DNA from: Candidatus Margulisiibacteriota bacterium
Lineage (GTDB): Bacteria > Margulisbacteria > Termititenacia > Termititenacales > Termititenacaceae
DNA: 9,908 nucleotides
NCBI GenBank assembly: GCA_031264205.1
Contig: JAISEH010000097.1
Location: 1 to 9,908 of the forward strand
Reading direction: 5' to 3'
Positions 1-5,984 of this stretch are shown piece by piece (position 1 is the stretch's first letter; every line of letters begins with the position of its first letter). The notes below the pieces were generated by a model. That model saw nothing but the letters and a program-made list of their open reading frames with translations, searched no databases and was not told where the DNA came from. The position numbers and the translations under genes are program-made.

Positions 1-103
1 GCACTCCGTCCAGTCCGGCCGCCACCATCGTATTGACCGCATTTACGCCGCCGCCGCCCACGCCCACTACTTTTATTACCGCGGAACGCCTTAAATCAAC
101 CAT
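1..103 (-). CDS. ftsZ: Cell division protein FtsZ, N-terminal fragment (runs off the left edge)
   Basis: FtsZ is the tubulin-like GTPase that forms the cytoplasmic Z ring at the division site. Only the first 34 codons lie in the window. They begin MVDLRRSAVIKVVGVGGGG and continue VNAVNTMVAAGLDGV. This matches the first beta strand and the glycine-rich nucleotide-binding loop (GVGGGGxNAV) found near the N terminus of all FtsZ proteins. The start ATG at 103-101 is preceded on the same strand by a G-run (GGGGG) about seven bases upstream that can serve as Shine-Dalgarno. The gene is divergent from the DUF1015 gene, so ftsA is not directly upstream as in the usual division cluster. Identity is near certain; the rest of the protein cannot be judged. 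Confidence 0.93.
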   Translation of the reverse strand, partial: MVDLRRSAVIKVVGVGGGGVNAVNTMVAAGLDGV

Positions 104-130
104 AAACAACCCCCATTGCTTATTTTAAGG

Positions 131-136
131 ATTATA
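131..136 (-). promoter_or_regulatory. Putative -10 element for ftsZ
   Basis: Read on the minus strand this is a perfect TATAAT, about 28 bases upstream of the ftsZ start codon. No good TTGACA-like hexamer lies 16-18 bases further upstream, so the call rests on the -10 and on position alone. It would give ftsZ its own promoter. Confidence 0.4.
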
Positions 137-183
137 ACACAGTTACGCGGCGCAAAGCTAGAGCAAGTTTTTATTTTTTATAC

Positions 184-189
184 TATAAT
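184..189 (+). promoter_or_regulatory. Putative -10 element for the DUF1015-recO unit
   Basis: A perfect TATAAT lies 23 bases before the ATG at 213. Transcription would start near 196 and leave a leader of under 20 bases that still holds the GGGAGG Shine-Dalgarno (203-208). The -35 region (around 161-166, gagcaa) matches consensus poorly. Together with the opposite-strand TATAAT at 131-136 it makes a divergent promoter pair. Confidence 0.45.
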
Positions 190-212
190 CAGCCAAAACT
201 TTGGGAGGATTT

Positions 213-1484
213 ATGGCGCGCATCAAGGCGTTTCAGGGCATACGCTACAATAAAGAGAAAGTAAATTACAGCGATGTGGTTACGCAACCCTACGATAAAA
301 TTTCGCCAGAATTGCTCGAGGCTTATTACAAACGCTCGCCGTATACCGCGGCCAAACTGATCCGCAATAAAGCCGCCGATCCGTATCAAGCCGCCGCCGC
401 GGAGCTACAGAACTGGCTGAACGACAAAATTTTATTGCAAGATGAACAGTCGTCCATTTACGCCTATCATCAAACCTACAAAATAAACGGCGAGCCGAAA
501 ACCCGCAAAGGTTTTATCGCGCTGGTCGGGCTGGAGGATTTTGCCCAAAAAATCATCCTGCCGCACGAAAAAACTCTGGCCAAACCTAAAGCTGACCGCC
601 TCAATCTCCTGCGCGCGACCAACGCGCATTTTGGTCAGATATTTTTTCTGTACAATGACCCACAGAAAAAAATCGAGGCTCTGCTGCAAAACGCGGTAGA
701 TCGCGAGCCGGACGAAACCGCGGTCGATCATTTCGGCGACACACACACGCTCTGGCAAATCACTGACGCAAAAATTATTCAGGAAGTCCGTGCTATTTTG
801 GCGGACAAACAGTTGCTCATCGCCGACGGCCATCATCGTTATGAAACTTCTTGCAATTTTGCCCAAGAGAACGGCGCGGCGCTCGGCACGGAAAGTCCTT
901 ACGGCTACACCATGGCCACGCTGGTCAATAGTGAAGACGAAGGCCTGACTGTCTTGCCGACGCATCGTCTGGTGCACGGGCTGGCCGGTTTTTCCGAAGC
1001 GGAGTTTTTAAAGCAAGCCGCGGCTTATTTTGAGGCCACGCCGCATCATGCGCTGGAGCATCTGCTCAAAGCCATGCAGGACAAGCGCGCCGCCGGAAAA
1101 ATCAGTCTGGGTTTTTACGCCGGACAACCGCTGCTTTACGAAATGACTCTGCGCGATCCGTCTGTCATGGCTAAATTTGCCGCGGACAAATCCGCCGCAT
1201 GGCGGCAGCTGGACGTCGCGGCGCTGCATACTCTGGTTTTGGAAAATATTTTGGGTCTCACCAAAGCTCAGCAAGAAGCGCAGGAAAATCTCGGCTATAT
1301 CCGCACGGCGCACAGCGCGTTTGAGCAGGTTTTGAACGGCCAAGAGCAGGCGGCGTTTTTCCTGAACAGCGCCACAGTGCGGCAAACCTACGACGTAGTG
1401 CTGGCCGGCGACATCATGCCGCAAAAATCCACGGACTTTTATCCCAAGCTCCTGTCCGGTCTGGTCATTTACAAAATCAAGTAA
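213..1484 (+). CDS. DUF1015 family conserved protein
   Basis: A 423-residue soluble protein with the hallmarks of the DUF1015 family, whose biochemical role is not established. Visible family signatures are an N-terminal 'ARIKAFQGIRYN' strand followed by 'VVTQPYDKIS' (about residues 22-31), 'ILPHEKTL' (about 115-122), the strongly conserved 'LLIADGHHRYETS' (about 201-213) and 'VLPTHRLVHGL' (about 247-257). The clustered His, Asp and Glu residues in GHHRYET suggest a metal or catalytic site, but that is inference. Length is typical of the family. The start chosen is ATG 213, because a strong GGGAGG sits at 203-208 five bases upstream; an earlier in-frame TTG at 201 would lie on top of that ribosome site. 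No signal peptide or membrane segment is seen. Its stop TAA is immediately followed by the recO ATG, so the two genes are almost certainly cotranscribed. Confidence 0.88.
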   Translation: MARIKAFQGIRYNKEKVNYSDVVTQPYDKISPELLEAYYKRSPYTAAKLIRNKAADPYQAAAAELQNWLNDKILLQDEQSSIYAYHQTYKINGEPKTRKGFIALVGLEDFAQKIILPHEKTLAKPKADRLNLLRATNAHFGQIFFLYNDPQKKIEALLQNAVDREPDETAVDHFGDTHTLWQITDAKIIQEVRAILADKQLLIADGHHRYETSCNFAQENGAALGTESPYGYTMATLVNSEDEGLTVLPTHRLVHGLAGFSEAEFLKQAAAYFEATPHHALEHLLKAMQDKRAAGKISLGFYAGQPLLYEMTLRDPSVMAKFAADKSAAWRQLDVAALHTLVLENILGLTKAQQEAQENLGYIRTAHSAFEQVLNGQEQAAFFLNSATVRQTYDVVLAGDIMPQKSTDFYPKLLSGLVIYKIK

Positions 1485-1982
1485 ATGAGCGCGCGGCTCG
1501 AAGGCGTCATTCTCCGCAAAAAAATCTTGCGCGACAATGATTTACTGCTCAGTGTGTTTAGTCTGAGCGACGGCCGGATCAAGCTCGTGCAAAAACGCGG
1601 CTGTAAAAAACCGCAGGCCGCGCTCGATCTTTTTTGCCGGAATGAATTTGTCGTCGCGGAAAACAAAGATTTTGCCGTGATCTATCAAACCACCAGCCTG
1701 GAACTTTTTGCCAATATCCGTCAAAACTACGCGCTGCTACAAAACGCCGCCGAAGCCGTCAAGATCGTCGAAAAAATCACCAGCAGTCTACAACCCAACG
1801 CCGGCCTGTACCAAATCCTTGTAAAGTATTTGCAGACGCTGAACAGTCCTATTGATACCGCGGCTTTGCCCGCGCTAAAACTGGAATTGTGCCAAAACAT
1901 TTTGCGCAACGAAGGCATTTACGACGGCAAAAAAGTTACGGAAAAAAGTTTCTGGCGGCAGATCGAAAATTACAGAGGGTAA
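1485..1982 (+). CDS. recO: RecO-like DNA recombination/repair mediator, short form
   Basis: RecO helps load RecA onto SSB-coated single-stranded DNA with RecR (RecFOR pathway). The first 80 or so residues match the RecO OB-fold: 'LEGVILRKKILRDNDLLLSVFSLSDGRIKLVQKRGCKKP', then 'ALDLFCRNEFVVAE'. A helical segment follows (about residues 85-150) with 'LLQNAAEAVKIVEKIT' and 'LYQILVKYLQTL'. The protein stops at 165 residues, while typical RecO is about 230-250, so the zinc-finger or equivalent region and C-terminal helices are missing. The end is a double stop, TAATAA. The ATG directly abuts the upstream stop (TAAATG), with no clear Shine-Dalgarno, which suggests translation by reinitiation. The gene ends six bases before the end of the convergent tail-collar gene. 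It may be a naturally short RecO of this lineage or a gene cut short by that neighbour. RecO assignment is moderately confident. Confidence 0.72.
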   Translation: MSARLEGVILRKKILRDNDLLLSVFSLSDGRIKLVQKRGCKKPQAALDLFCRNEFVVAENKDFAVIYQTTSLELFANIRQNYALLQNAAEAVKIVEKITSSLQPNAGLYQILVKYLQTLNSPIDTAALPALKLELCQNILRNEGIYDGKKVTEKSFWRQIENYRG

Positions 1983-1988
1983 TAAGCG

Positions 1989-2699
1989 TCAGACAATTTT
2001 CATGATGTAGATCACCGCATAGTAGCTCGGCAAAGTATCTACAGTAAATGCCGTGCCGGAGCCGGTGTTGGCTGTCGAGCCGGAAACACTGCCGCCAGAG
2101 ATTGATCCTGTGACATCGTGTTCATGTGCGCCATTGGAAAACGCTTTGCTGTCAGAAGAAAAACTATGCTCGTGCGCGCCATCACTATTTATTGTGATGC
2201 CTGTTTTATTGGTGGACAAATAACTTACTGTGCCAGCACCACCGCCAATTTCATATGTTCCAAAGCCACCTGCGTTATCCTCACTAGAAGTGGTATGCGT
2301 ATGCCCTGGATCAGTGATACCGTGACCGTGAGAGCCCGCGGAACTTACTTTACCAGTTAACACATGTTCATGCGCACCATTAGAAGTTGCTTTTAGGCCG
2401 GACAAAGACAAACCGGATAAAGACAGACCGGTCGCTGCATGGCTATGCGAGGGGAGATGTGCGGTAGTCAAAGTTACATTCCGACTGTCCGCGCCGTCAG
2501 TCGCGCCGGAATCCGTACTGCCACGCAAAAACTTGTTTATCAGATTGGGTGTGCCGTTTTTTCCGTCGCAAATTTTCCAGATATTCTGGTCTAGAGATAA
2601 ATAATCCGCGCCGTTAAATATCAATATCGCGCCTTTCGGGAAAAAAGTCAGATTGAGAATATCGCTCGCCAGCATCGACTGGCCTTTCGCTATAGTCAT
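1989..2699 (-). CDS. Phage tail-collar / tail-fibre-tip-like protein with six HxH motifs
   Basis: A 236-residue protein resembling phage tail collar and receptor-binding tail-fibre ends. Residues about 21-60 read 'PKGAILIFNG...' and 'WKICDGKNGTPNLINKFLRGS', the usual collar pattern (P-x-G-x-I ... W-x-x-C-D-G-x-N-G-T-P-x-L-x-x-x-F). Next comes 'LTTAHLPSHSH', then a Gly/Ser/Thr/His-rich shaft, and finally 'LPSYYAVIYIMKIV', the conserved C-terminal strand of such proteins. His-x-His pairs occur at about 85/87, 110/112, 124/126, 133/135, 176/178 and 192/194; comparable HxH pairs bind iron in the T4 gp37 fibre needle. NGAHEH or DGAHEH recurs three times. No other structural phage gene is present here, so it is either an orphan remnant or a domesticated gene. 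An AGGGGG site five bases before the ATG supports this start. No signal peptide is seen. Confidence 0.78.
   Translation of the reverse strand: MTIAKGQSMLASDILNLTFFPKGAILIFNGADYLSLDQNIWKICDGKNGTPNLINKFLRGSTDSGATDGADSRNVTLTTAHLPSHSHAATGLSLSGLSLSGLKATSNGAHEHVLTGKVSSAGSHGHGITDPGHTHTTSSEDNAGGFGTYEIGGGAGTVSYLSTNKTGITINSDGAHEHSFSSDSKAFSNGAHEHDVTGSISGGSVSGSTANTGSGTAFTVDTLPSYYAVIYIMKIV
2398..2427 (-). repeat. 15-bp tandem repeat (two units) inside the tail-collar gene
   Basis: Two adjacent 15-bp units, ccggacaaagacaaa and ccggataaagacaga, differ at two positions; a third unit begins with ccgg at 2428. On the coding strand they give the pentapeptide repeat LSLSG-LSLSG. This fits repeat-driven length change in a fibre-like shaft. 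Confidence 0.7.
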
Positions 2700-2716
2700 A
2701 TATGCCCCCTATTTAT

Positions 2717-2758
2717 CTAGTTTTATAACTTAGCTTTATAGCTAGGATATAAAACTAG
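2717..2758. promoter_or_regulatory. 42-bp imperfect palindrome between divergent tail-collar and XRE genes (candidate operator)
   Basis: The outer arms ctagttttata (2717-2727) and tataaaactag (2748-2758) are perfect 11-bp inverted repeats. Inside lies a second inverted repeat, tagct/agcta (2731-2735 and 2740-2744), around TTAT. The whole therefore has one centre of symmetry at about 2737-2738. To its right the heptamer CTAGTAT occurs twice, at 2755-2761 and 2765-2771, exactly 10 bp (one helical turn) apart. CTAG occurs four times in about 50 bp (2717, 2742, 2755, 2765). Position and symmetry suggest a binding site for the dimeric XRE protein that controls both divergent genes. Several AT-rich hexamers (such as TATAAA) could be -10 boxes in either direction, but I cannot choose one. 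Confidence 0.6.
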
Positions 2759-2777
2759 TATACCCTAGTATTTGCAT

Positions 2778-3032
2778 ATGTCAATAGTCAATCTCAAAGC
2801 AGAATTCGGTATGAAATATGACTCCAGCGACATCGGCAGGAATATCACCAAATTTCGTAAGCTAAAAAAAATAACCCGCAATAAGCTGGCTTACAAAGCT
2901 TGCGTGGACGGCACAGTCCTGATGCGCATCGAGCGCGGCGAGAACTCACCGACGCTGGATACTTTGCTCAAAATAATCGACGGCCTGGGTGTTTCCCTGG
3001 CCAAGTTTTTTCGTGATTTTACGGAGCATTAG
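2778..3032 (+). CDS. Small XRE-family helix-turn-helix transcriptional regulator
   Basis: An 84-residue protein, essentially a single Cro/C1-type HTH domain. From about residue 19 it reads 'IGRNITKFRKLKKITRNKLAYKACVDGTVLMRIERGENSPTLDTLLKIIDGLGVSLAKFF'. This shows the family pattern: first helix ending in R-K, helix-turn-helix around 'RNKLAYKACVDGTVLMRIERGE', then P-T-x-x-T-L-x-K-I and a closing helix. It would act as a dimer on DNA. The start is uncertain. ATG 2778 gives the form listed, a TTG lies at 2772, and ATG 2811 would give a 73-residue form that still holds the whole domain; none has a clear Shine-Dalgarno. It is divergent from the tail-collar gene across a palindromic region, the arrangement of phage-type or autoregulated repressors, so control of itself and the tail-collar gene is the likeliest role (inference). 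Confidence 0.82.
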   Translation: MSIVNLKAEFGMKYDSSDIGRNITKFRKLKKITRNKLAYKACVDGTVLMRIERGENSPTLDTLLKIIDGLGVSLAKFFRDFTEH

Positions 3033-3037
3033 TATAG

Positions 3038-3043
3038 TATAAT
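3038..3043 (+). promoter_or_regulatory. Putative -10 element for the glycosyltransferase gene
   Basis: A perfect TATAAT lies 38 bases before the glycosyltransferase ATG and just after the XRE stop codon (3030-3032). It sits in a small repeat cluster, AGTAT at 3031 and 3036 facing ATACT at 3042-3046. No good -35 hexamer is seen. The AGTATA string also occurs upstream of the XRE gene (2757-2762), so XRE control of this promoter is conceivable but unsupported beyond that. Confidence 0.4.
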
Positions 3044-3081
3044 ACTGTCAAACGCCTGCATTAAGAATCAGTGAGGAAATT

Positions 3082-4236
3082 ATGCGCATCGGAATGTTTA
3101 CAGACACTTACACGCCGCAAATCAACGGCGTGGTTACTTCGATCAATTCTTTTATGGAAGAGCTGCAAAAACTCGGGCACGAGGTTTTTATTTTTGCGCC
3201 GCAGGTCAAGGACGCGGTGAAAAAAGATAACGTTTTTTATTTCAAATCGATCAAGTACGCGCCAATGCCGGAGCACAATATCGCTTATTCGCTGTCCGGA
3301 CATTTGCGGACTTTTAAGGATTTGCAGCTGGATATTCTGCATTCGCACACGCCGTTTAGCCTGGGCTGGCTGGCGCTGTATCTCGCCAAACAGTACCGCC
3401 TGCCGCTGGTGCACACTTACCACACGCTGTTCATCGAGTATGTGCATTACGTGCCGACCGCGCTCGGCCGCCAGATCGGCGTCTGGCTCTCGACCAACGC
3501 CAGCCGCAGGTACTGCCACAGCTGCGATCTCACGATCGTCCCGTCGGAAGCCATGCGCCTGGAGCTGCAAAAATATGGCGTGCTCAATGAGATCGACGTG
3601 ATACCGACCGGCGTCAGCGAGCATTTTCAGGAAAACGGCTCCGCGCAGAACGTTTTGCGGCGGCACAATATTCCGGCGGAAACAGACATCATCGCCTACG
3701 CCGGCCGTCTCGCCAAAGAAAAAAACATCGAGTTTTTGCTGCACATGTACAAAGAAATCCTCAAAGGTCGCGCCAATATTTTACTGGCCATTATCGGCGA
3801 CGGACCGCAGCGGCCGCTGCTCGAAAAACTCGCGGCTGATCTGGGCATCAAGGACAAAATTATTTTCACCGGCTATATTTCCGACAAGACCGAATTGGCT
3901 TCCTGGTACAAGGCCGCGCGGGTTTTTGTTTTTTCTTCGTTGACCGAAACGCAGGGTCTGGTCATTTTGGAAGCCATGTCCGCCGGCACGCCGGTCGTCG
4001 CCATCGACGCTATGGGGATTTCTGACATCATTCATCAAAATACCGGCGGGCTGGCCAGCGGTCTTGATGTTTCGGAATTCGCGCTGAAACTGACGCGGCT
4101 CTTGAGCGACAAAGAATTGTACCGCCAAAAATCCGCCGAAGCCCTGCAGCTGGCGCAGAAATTCAGCATGAGCAATATGACCCGCCTTTTGCTCGCGAAT
4201 TATCAGAGATTGATCGATGTGGTTACCAAAGTTTGA
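3082..4236 (+). CDS. GT4 family glycosyltransferase, diacylglycerol glucosyltransferase-like
   Basis: A 384-residue retaining GT-B glycosyltransferase that transfers a sugar from a nucleotide donor to an acceptor at the cytoplasmic membrane face. The N-terminal domain starts 'MRIGMFTDTYTPQINGVVTSI' (split here: MRIGMFTDTY, then TPQINGVVTSI) and carries 'LDILHSHTPFSLG' (about 83-95) and 'HTYHTLFIEYVHYVP' (about 111-125). The C-terminal domain shows 'AYAGRLAKEKNIEFLL' (about 205-220), 'IIGDGPQRPLLE' and the EX7E motif with E289 and E297 in 'ETQGLVILEAMSAGTPVVA'. The HTYHT-x(4)-Y-x-H-Y signature and the opening GVVTSI are typical of lipid glucosyltransferases such as alpha-monoglucosyldiacylglycerol synthase, so a glycolipid product is the best guess; the exact sugar and acceptor are unknown. 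GAGG five bases before the ATG supports the start. Its last 20 bases overlap the radical-SAM-like gene. Confidence 0.87.
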   Translation: MRIGMFTDTYTPQINGVVTSINSFMEELQKLGHEVFIFAPQVKDAVKKDNVFYFKSIKYAPMPEHNIAYSLSGHLRTFKDLQLDILHSHTPFSLGWLALYLAKQYRLPLVHTYHTLFIEYVHYVPTALGRQIGVWLSTNASRRYCHSCDLTIVPSEAMRLELQKYGVLNEIDVIPTGVSEHFQENGSAQNVLRRHNIPAETDIIAYAGRLAKEKNIEFLLHMYKEILKGRANILLAIIGDGPQRPLLEKLAADLGIKDKIIFTGYISDKTELASWYKAARVFVFSSLTETQGLVILEAMSAGTPVVAIDAMGISDIIHQNTGGLASGLDVSEFALKLTRLLSDKELYRQKSAEALQLAQKFSMSNMTRLLLANYQRLIDVVTKV

Positions 4237-4918
4237 AAATCTCGAATTAGACTCCGCCTGCGAGCTGCTCTGTCCGGATTGTCCGGCGCGGCTGGAACGC
4301 GCGCCGCTGCCGCTGGAAAAAATCCGGCAGCGGAAAATAAATTCGCTGTTCGTGCATTTGACCGGCGGCAATCCTCTGCGTCATCCGCAGATCAATAATA
4401 TTCTGGTCGAGCTTAAAAAACAAAAGCATTTCACACTGCTGACTACCTGCGGCTACAATCTCGCTGATTTTGAAAAACAGATTTTGCTTTTGCTCGATTG
4501 TCTGCTGCTTTATGTGCCAGCTTTCAGCCGAGAGCGCGCTATTTTTCAGGCCGGACTCAACAGTGTCAGCCGGCAGGAAAGCGCTATCGAATATTTGCAA
4601 GAATTGAAAAAAAAATTCGCCGTGCTTTATCCGGTCGACAGCGAAAATATCGAAGACTTGCCAGACCTGTACAATAAACTGAACAAAAAAAATTCTTTTT
4701 TAATTTTGCTGTACGACCAAAAAACCGCTTTGCCGCTGCAGCCTGTTGAAAAAAAATATTTACATTACTACGCCGCGCGGCGCAATGCCGTGGTTTACGA
4801 ATACGCCAGCGGCGGCTCTTACAATTGTTTGGATTTTGCGCGCCATTTAACCTGTCCGGCGCCGCGCAATCTCTGGTTTTTCGCTAAATTATTTTTTAAA
4901 CTTTACTTTCAATTGTAA
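4217..4918 (+). CDS. Compact radical-SAM-like protein overlapping the glycosyltransferase
   Basis: A 233-residue protein with a full radical SAM cluster motif near the N terminus, C15-x3-C19-x2-C22 ('CELLCPDC'), which in this superfamily holds a [4Fe-4S] cluster for cleaving S-adenosylmethionine. 'VHLTGGNPLRHPQI' (about 46-59) matches the SAM-binding GGE motif, with Asn in place of the usual Glu. 'LLTTCGYNL' (about 74-82) matches the next barrel strand. After that the sequence diverges and the protein is shorter than most family members. A third region, C204 and C213 with 'GGSYNCLDF', does not form a complete auxiliary-cluster motif. The C terminus is aromatic and basic (WFFAKLFFKLYF), possibly membrane-associating. 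It overlaps the glycosyltransferase by 20 bases in another frame, with only a weak ribosome site, so expression is probably coupled. The substrate is unknown; modification of a lipid or glycolipid is a guess from context. Confidence 0.68.
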   Translation: MWLPKFENLELDSACELLCPDCPARLERAPLPLEKIRQRKINSLFVHLTGGNPLRHPQINNILVELKKQKHFTLLTTCGYNLADFEKQILLLLDCLLLYVPAFSRERAIFQAGLNSVSRQESAIEYLQELKKKFAVLYPVDSENIEDLPDLYNKLNKKNSFLILLYDQKTALPLQPVEKKYLHYYAARRNAVVYEYASGGSYNCLDFARHLTCPAPRNLWFFAKLFFKLYFQL

Positions 4919-4953
4919 ACAGTACCGACAGGTATAAATTCAGAAAATGCGGG

Positions 4954-4959
4954 TATAAT
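4954..4959 (+). promoter_or_regulatory. Putative -10 element for the small membrane protein gene
   Basis: A perfect TATAAT lies 28 bases before the ATG at 4987 and after the radical-SAM stop (4916-4918). The -35 zone is not convincing. A strong GGGAGG ribosome site (4975-4980) follows it, so the downstream gene probably has its own transcript as well as any read-through. Confidence 0.42.
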
Positions 4960-4986
4960 TAAGACAGAAACAAAGGGAGGAAAATC

Positions 4987-5376
4987 ATGATCGATCTCAA
5001 AGAATTAGAAGAAAAATCGCGCTCGCGTTATGGCAAATACACGCCCGAACCGCCGACGCCGCTGATGGCGTTTTTAGGCAAATACGTGTTCAGGAAACAT
5101 ACGCCCGGCCGGTCTTTTCTCAATGGATTTATCACGGCGGCCGCGCTGCTCTACGCTTGGTTTGGCAAAAACTATCTGCCGCTGACGCTCTGGTTGATTT
5201 TCGACGTCAGCCTGACTGTCGCCGCGATCTTTTACTGGCGCGCCGAACAAAAACGCTTGAACAAAGAAATGGAGCGCATCGGTCAAGAGGTGCAGGGCAT
5301 TCAAGCGGAAATATTGGAGCGCAAACAGTATTTTGACAATATCCGCACCGAATTGGCCAAAGCGTCCAGAAATTAA
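4987..5376 (+). CDS. Small membrane protein with two predicted transmembrane helices and a C-terminal coiled coil
   Basis: I do not recognise a family for this 129-residue protein. Residues 1-40 are charged and proline-containing ('KYTPEPPTP'). Two hydrophobic helices follow, at about 45-60 ('LNGFITAAALLYAWFG') and 63-84 ('YLPLTLWLIFDVSLTVAAIFYW'), joined by a very short turn. A long charged helix covers about 85-126 ('RAEQKRLNKEMERIGQEVQGI...'), which looks like a coiled coil. Both ends would lie on the same side, probably the cytoplasm because of the positive charges after the second helix. The GGGAGG six bases before the ATG is strong support for the start. Its stop TAA overlaps the stop of the convergent hisH within TTAA (5373-5376), leaving no room for a terminator between the genes. 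Function is unknown; an oligomeric membrane anchor or scaffold is only a guess from shape. Confidence 0.72.
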   Translation: MIDLKELEEKSRSRYGKYTPEPPTPLMAFLGKYVFRKHTPGRSFLNGFITAAALLYAWFGKNYLPLTLWLIFDVSLTVAAIFYWRAEQKRLNKEMERIGQEVQGIQAEILERKQYFDNIRTELAKASRN

Positions 5377-5984
5377 AGCTCTAAAAAATTTTTTAAAATC
5401 TGCAGGCCGTTATCGCCGCTTTTTTCGGGGTGAAACTGCACGCCAAAAATATTTTCTTTTTGCACAGCCGCACAAAAGTCGATGCCGTAATCCGTCAGGC
5501 CGATCGTAAATTTTTCAGCGGCTGGCTGCGCGTAATAAGAATGCACAAAATAAGCGGAAAAAATTTCCGGCAGATTTTTAAACAAAACGCTAGATTTTTG
5601 CCGCACATCATTCCAGCCCATATGCGGCACAGGCAATTCTTGAGGAAAATTCTCATTGTCGCGGAAATAGCACACCTGGCCGGGCACAATGTCCAATCCG
5701 TCTGTCACGCCGAATTCCTCGCTGGCCGACAGCAACAGCTGCAGTCCCAGACAAATACCCAAAAATGGTTTAGTTCCCGTATTTTGCAAAACAGACCACA
5801 GCTGTTTTTTTTGCAGATTTTCCACAGCCTGCGGAAAAGCGCCAACTCCGGGCAAGATCAATTTATCGGCGTTTTGCAGTACATCGGCCTCCGCCGAAAT
5901 CTCTGCCGTATAACCGAGCCGCTCCACGGCTTTTTGTACGGAGCGCAAATTGCCCATGCCAAAATCAACAATGACTGTCTTCAT
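5373..5984 (-). CDS. hisH: Imidazole glycerol phosphate synthase, glutaminase subunit HisH
   Basis: HisH is the class I glutamine amidotransferase subunit that feeds ammonia to HisF, making imidazole glycerol phosphate and AICAR in histidine biosynthesis. The 203-residue protein starts 'MKTVIVDFGMGNLRSVQKA' and has the oxyanion strand 'LPGVGAF' (44-50), nucleophile Cys78 in 'GICLGLQLL', and His185 and Glu187 in 'FGVQFHPEKSG'. The triad is therefore complete and length is normal. The start at 5984 is chosen because the family begins at MKTVIVDFGMGN; an in-frame ATG 16 codons upstream would add an unrelated basic stretch inside the kinase gene. Its ATG overlaps the kinase stop as ATGA, so it is translationally coupled to that gene. 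hisF, hisA and other his genes are absent from the window, so this is a his gene outside any visible his cluster. Confidence 0.94.
   Translation of the reverse strand: MKTVIVDFGMGNLRSVQKAVERLGYTAEISAEADVLQNADKLILPGVGAFPQAVENLQKKQLWSVLQNTGTKPFLGICLGLQLLLSASEEFGVTDGLDIVPGQVCYFRDNENFPQELPVPHMGWNDVRQKSSVLFKNLPEIFSAYFVHSYYAQPAAEKFTIGLTDYGIDFCAAVQKENIFGVQFHPEKSGDNGLQILKNFLEL

Noticed and set aside
432..977. Leftward open frame opposite the DUF1015 gene, and similar ones at 1008-1424 and 3061-3744
   Set aside because: These lie antisense to well-supported genes, with no ribosome site or family pattern, and arise from codon bias.
1983..1988. Terminator between recO and the tail-collar gene
   Set aside because: Only six bases separate the two stop codons, and no stem followed by T-run is seen there.
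2398..2431. CRISPR-like or satellite repeat
   Set aside because: The repeat is only two and a bit 15-bp units, in frame in the tail-collar gene, with no spacers.
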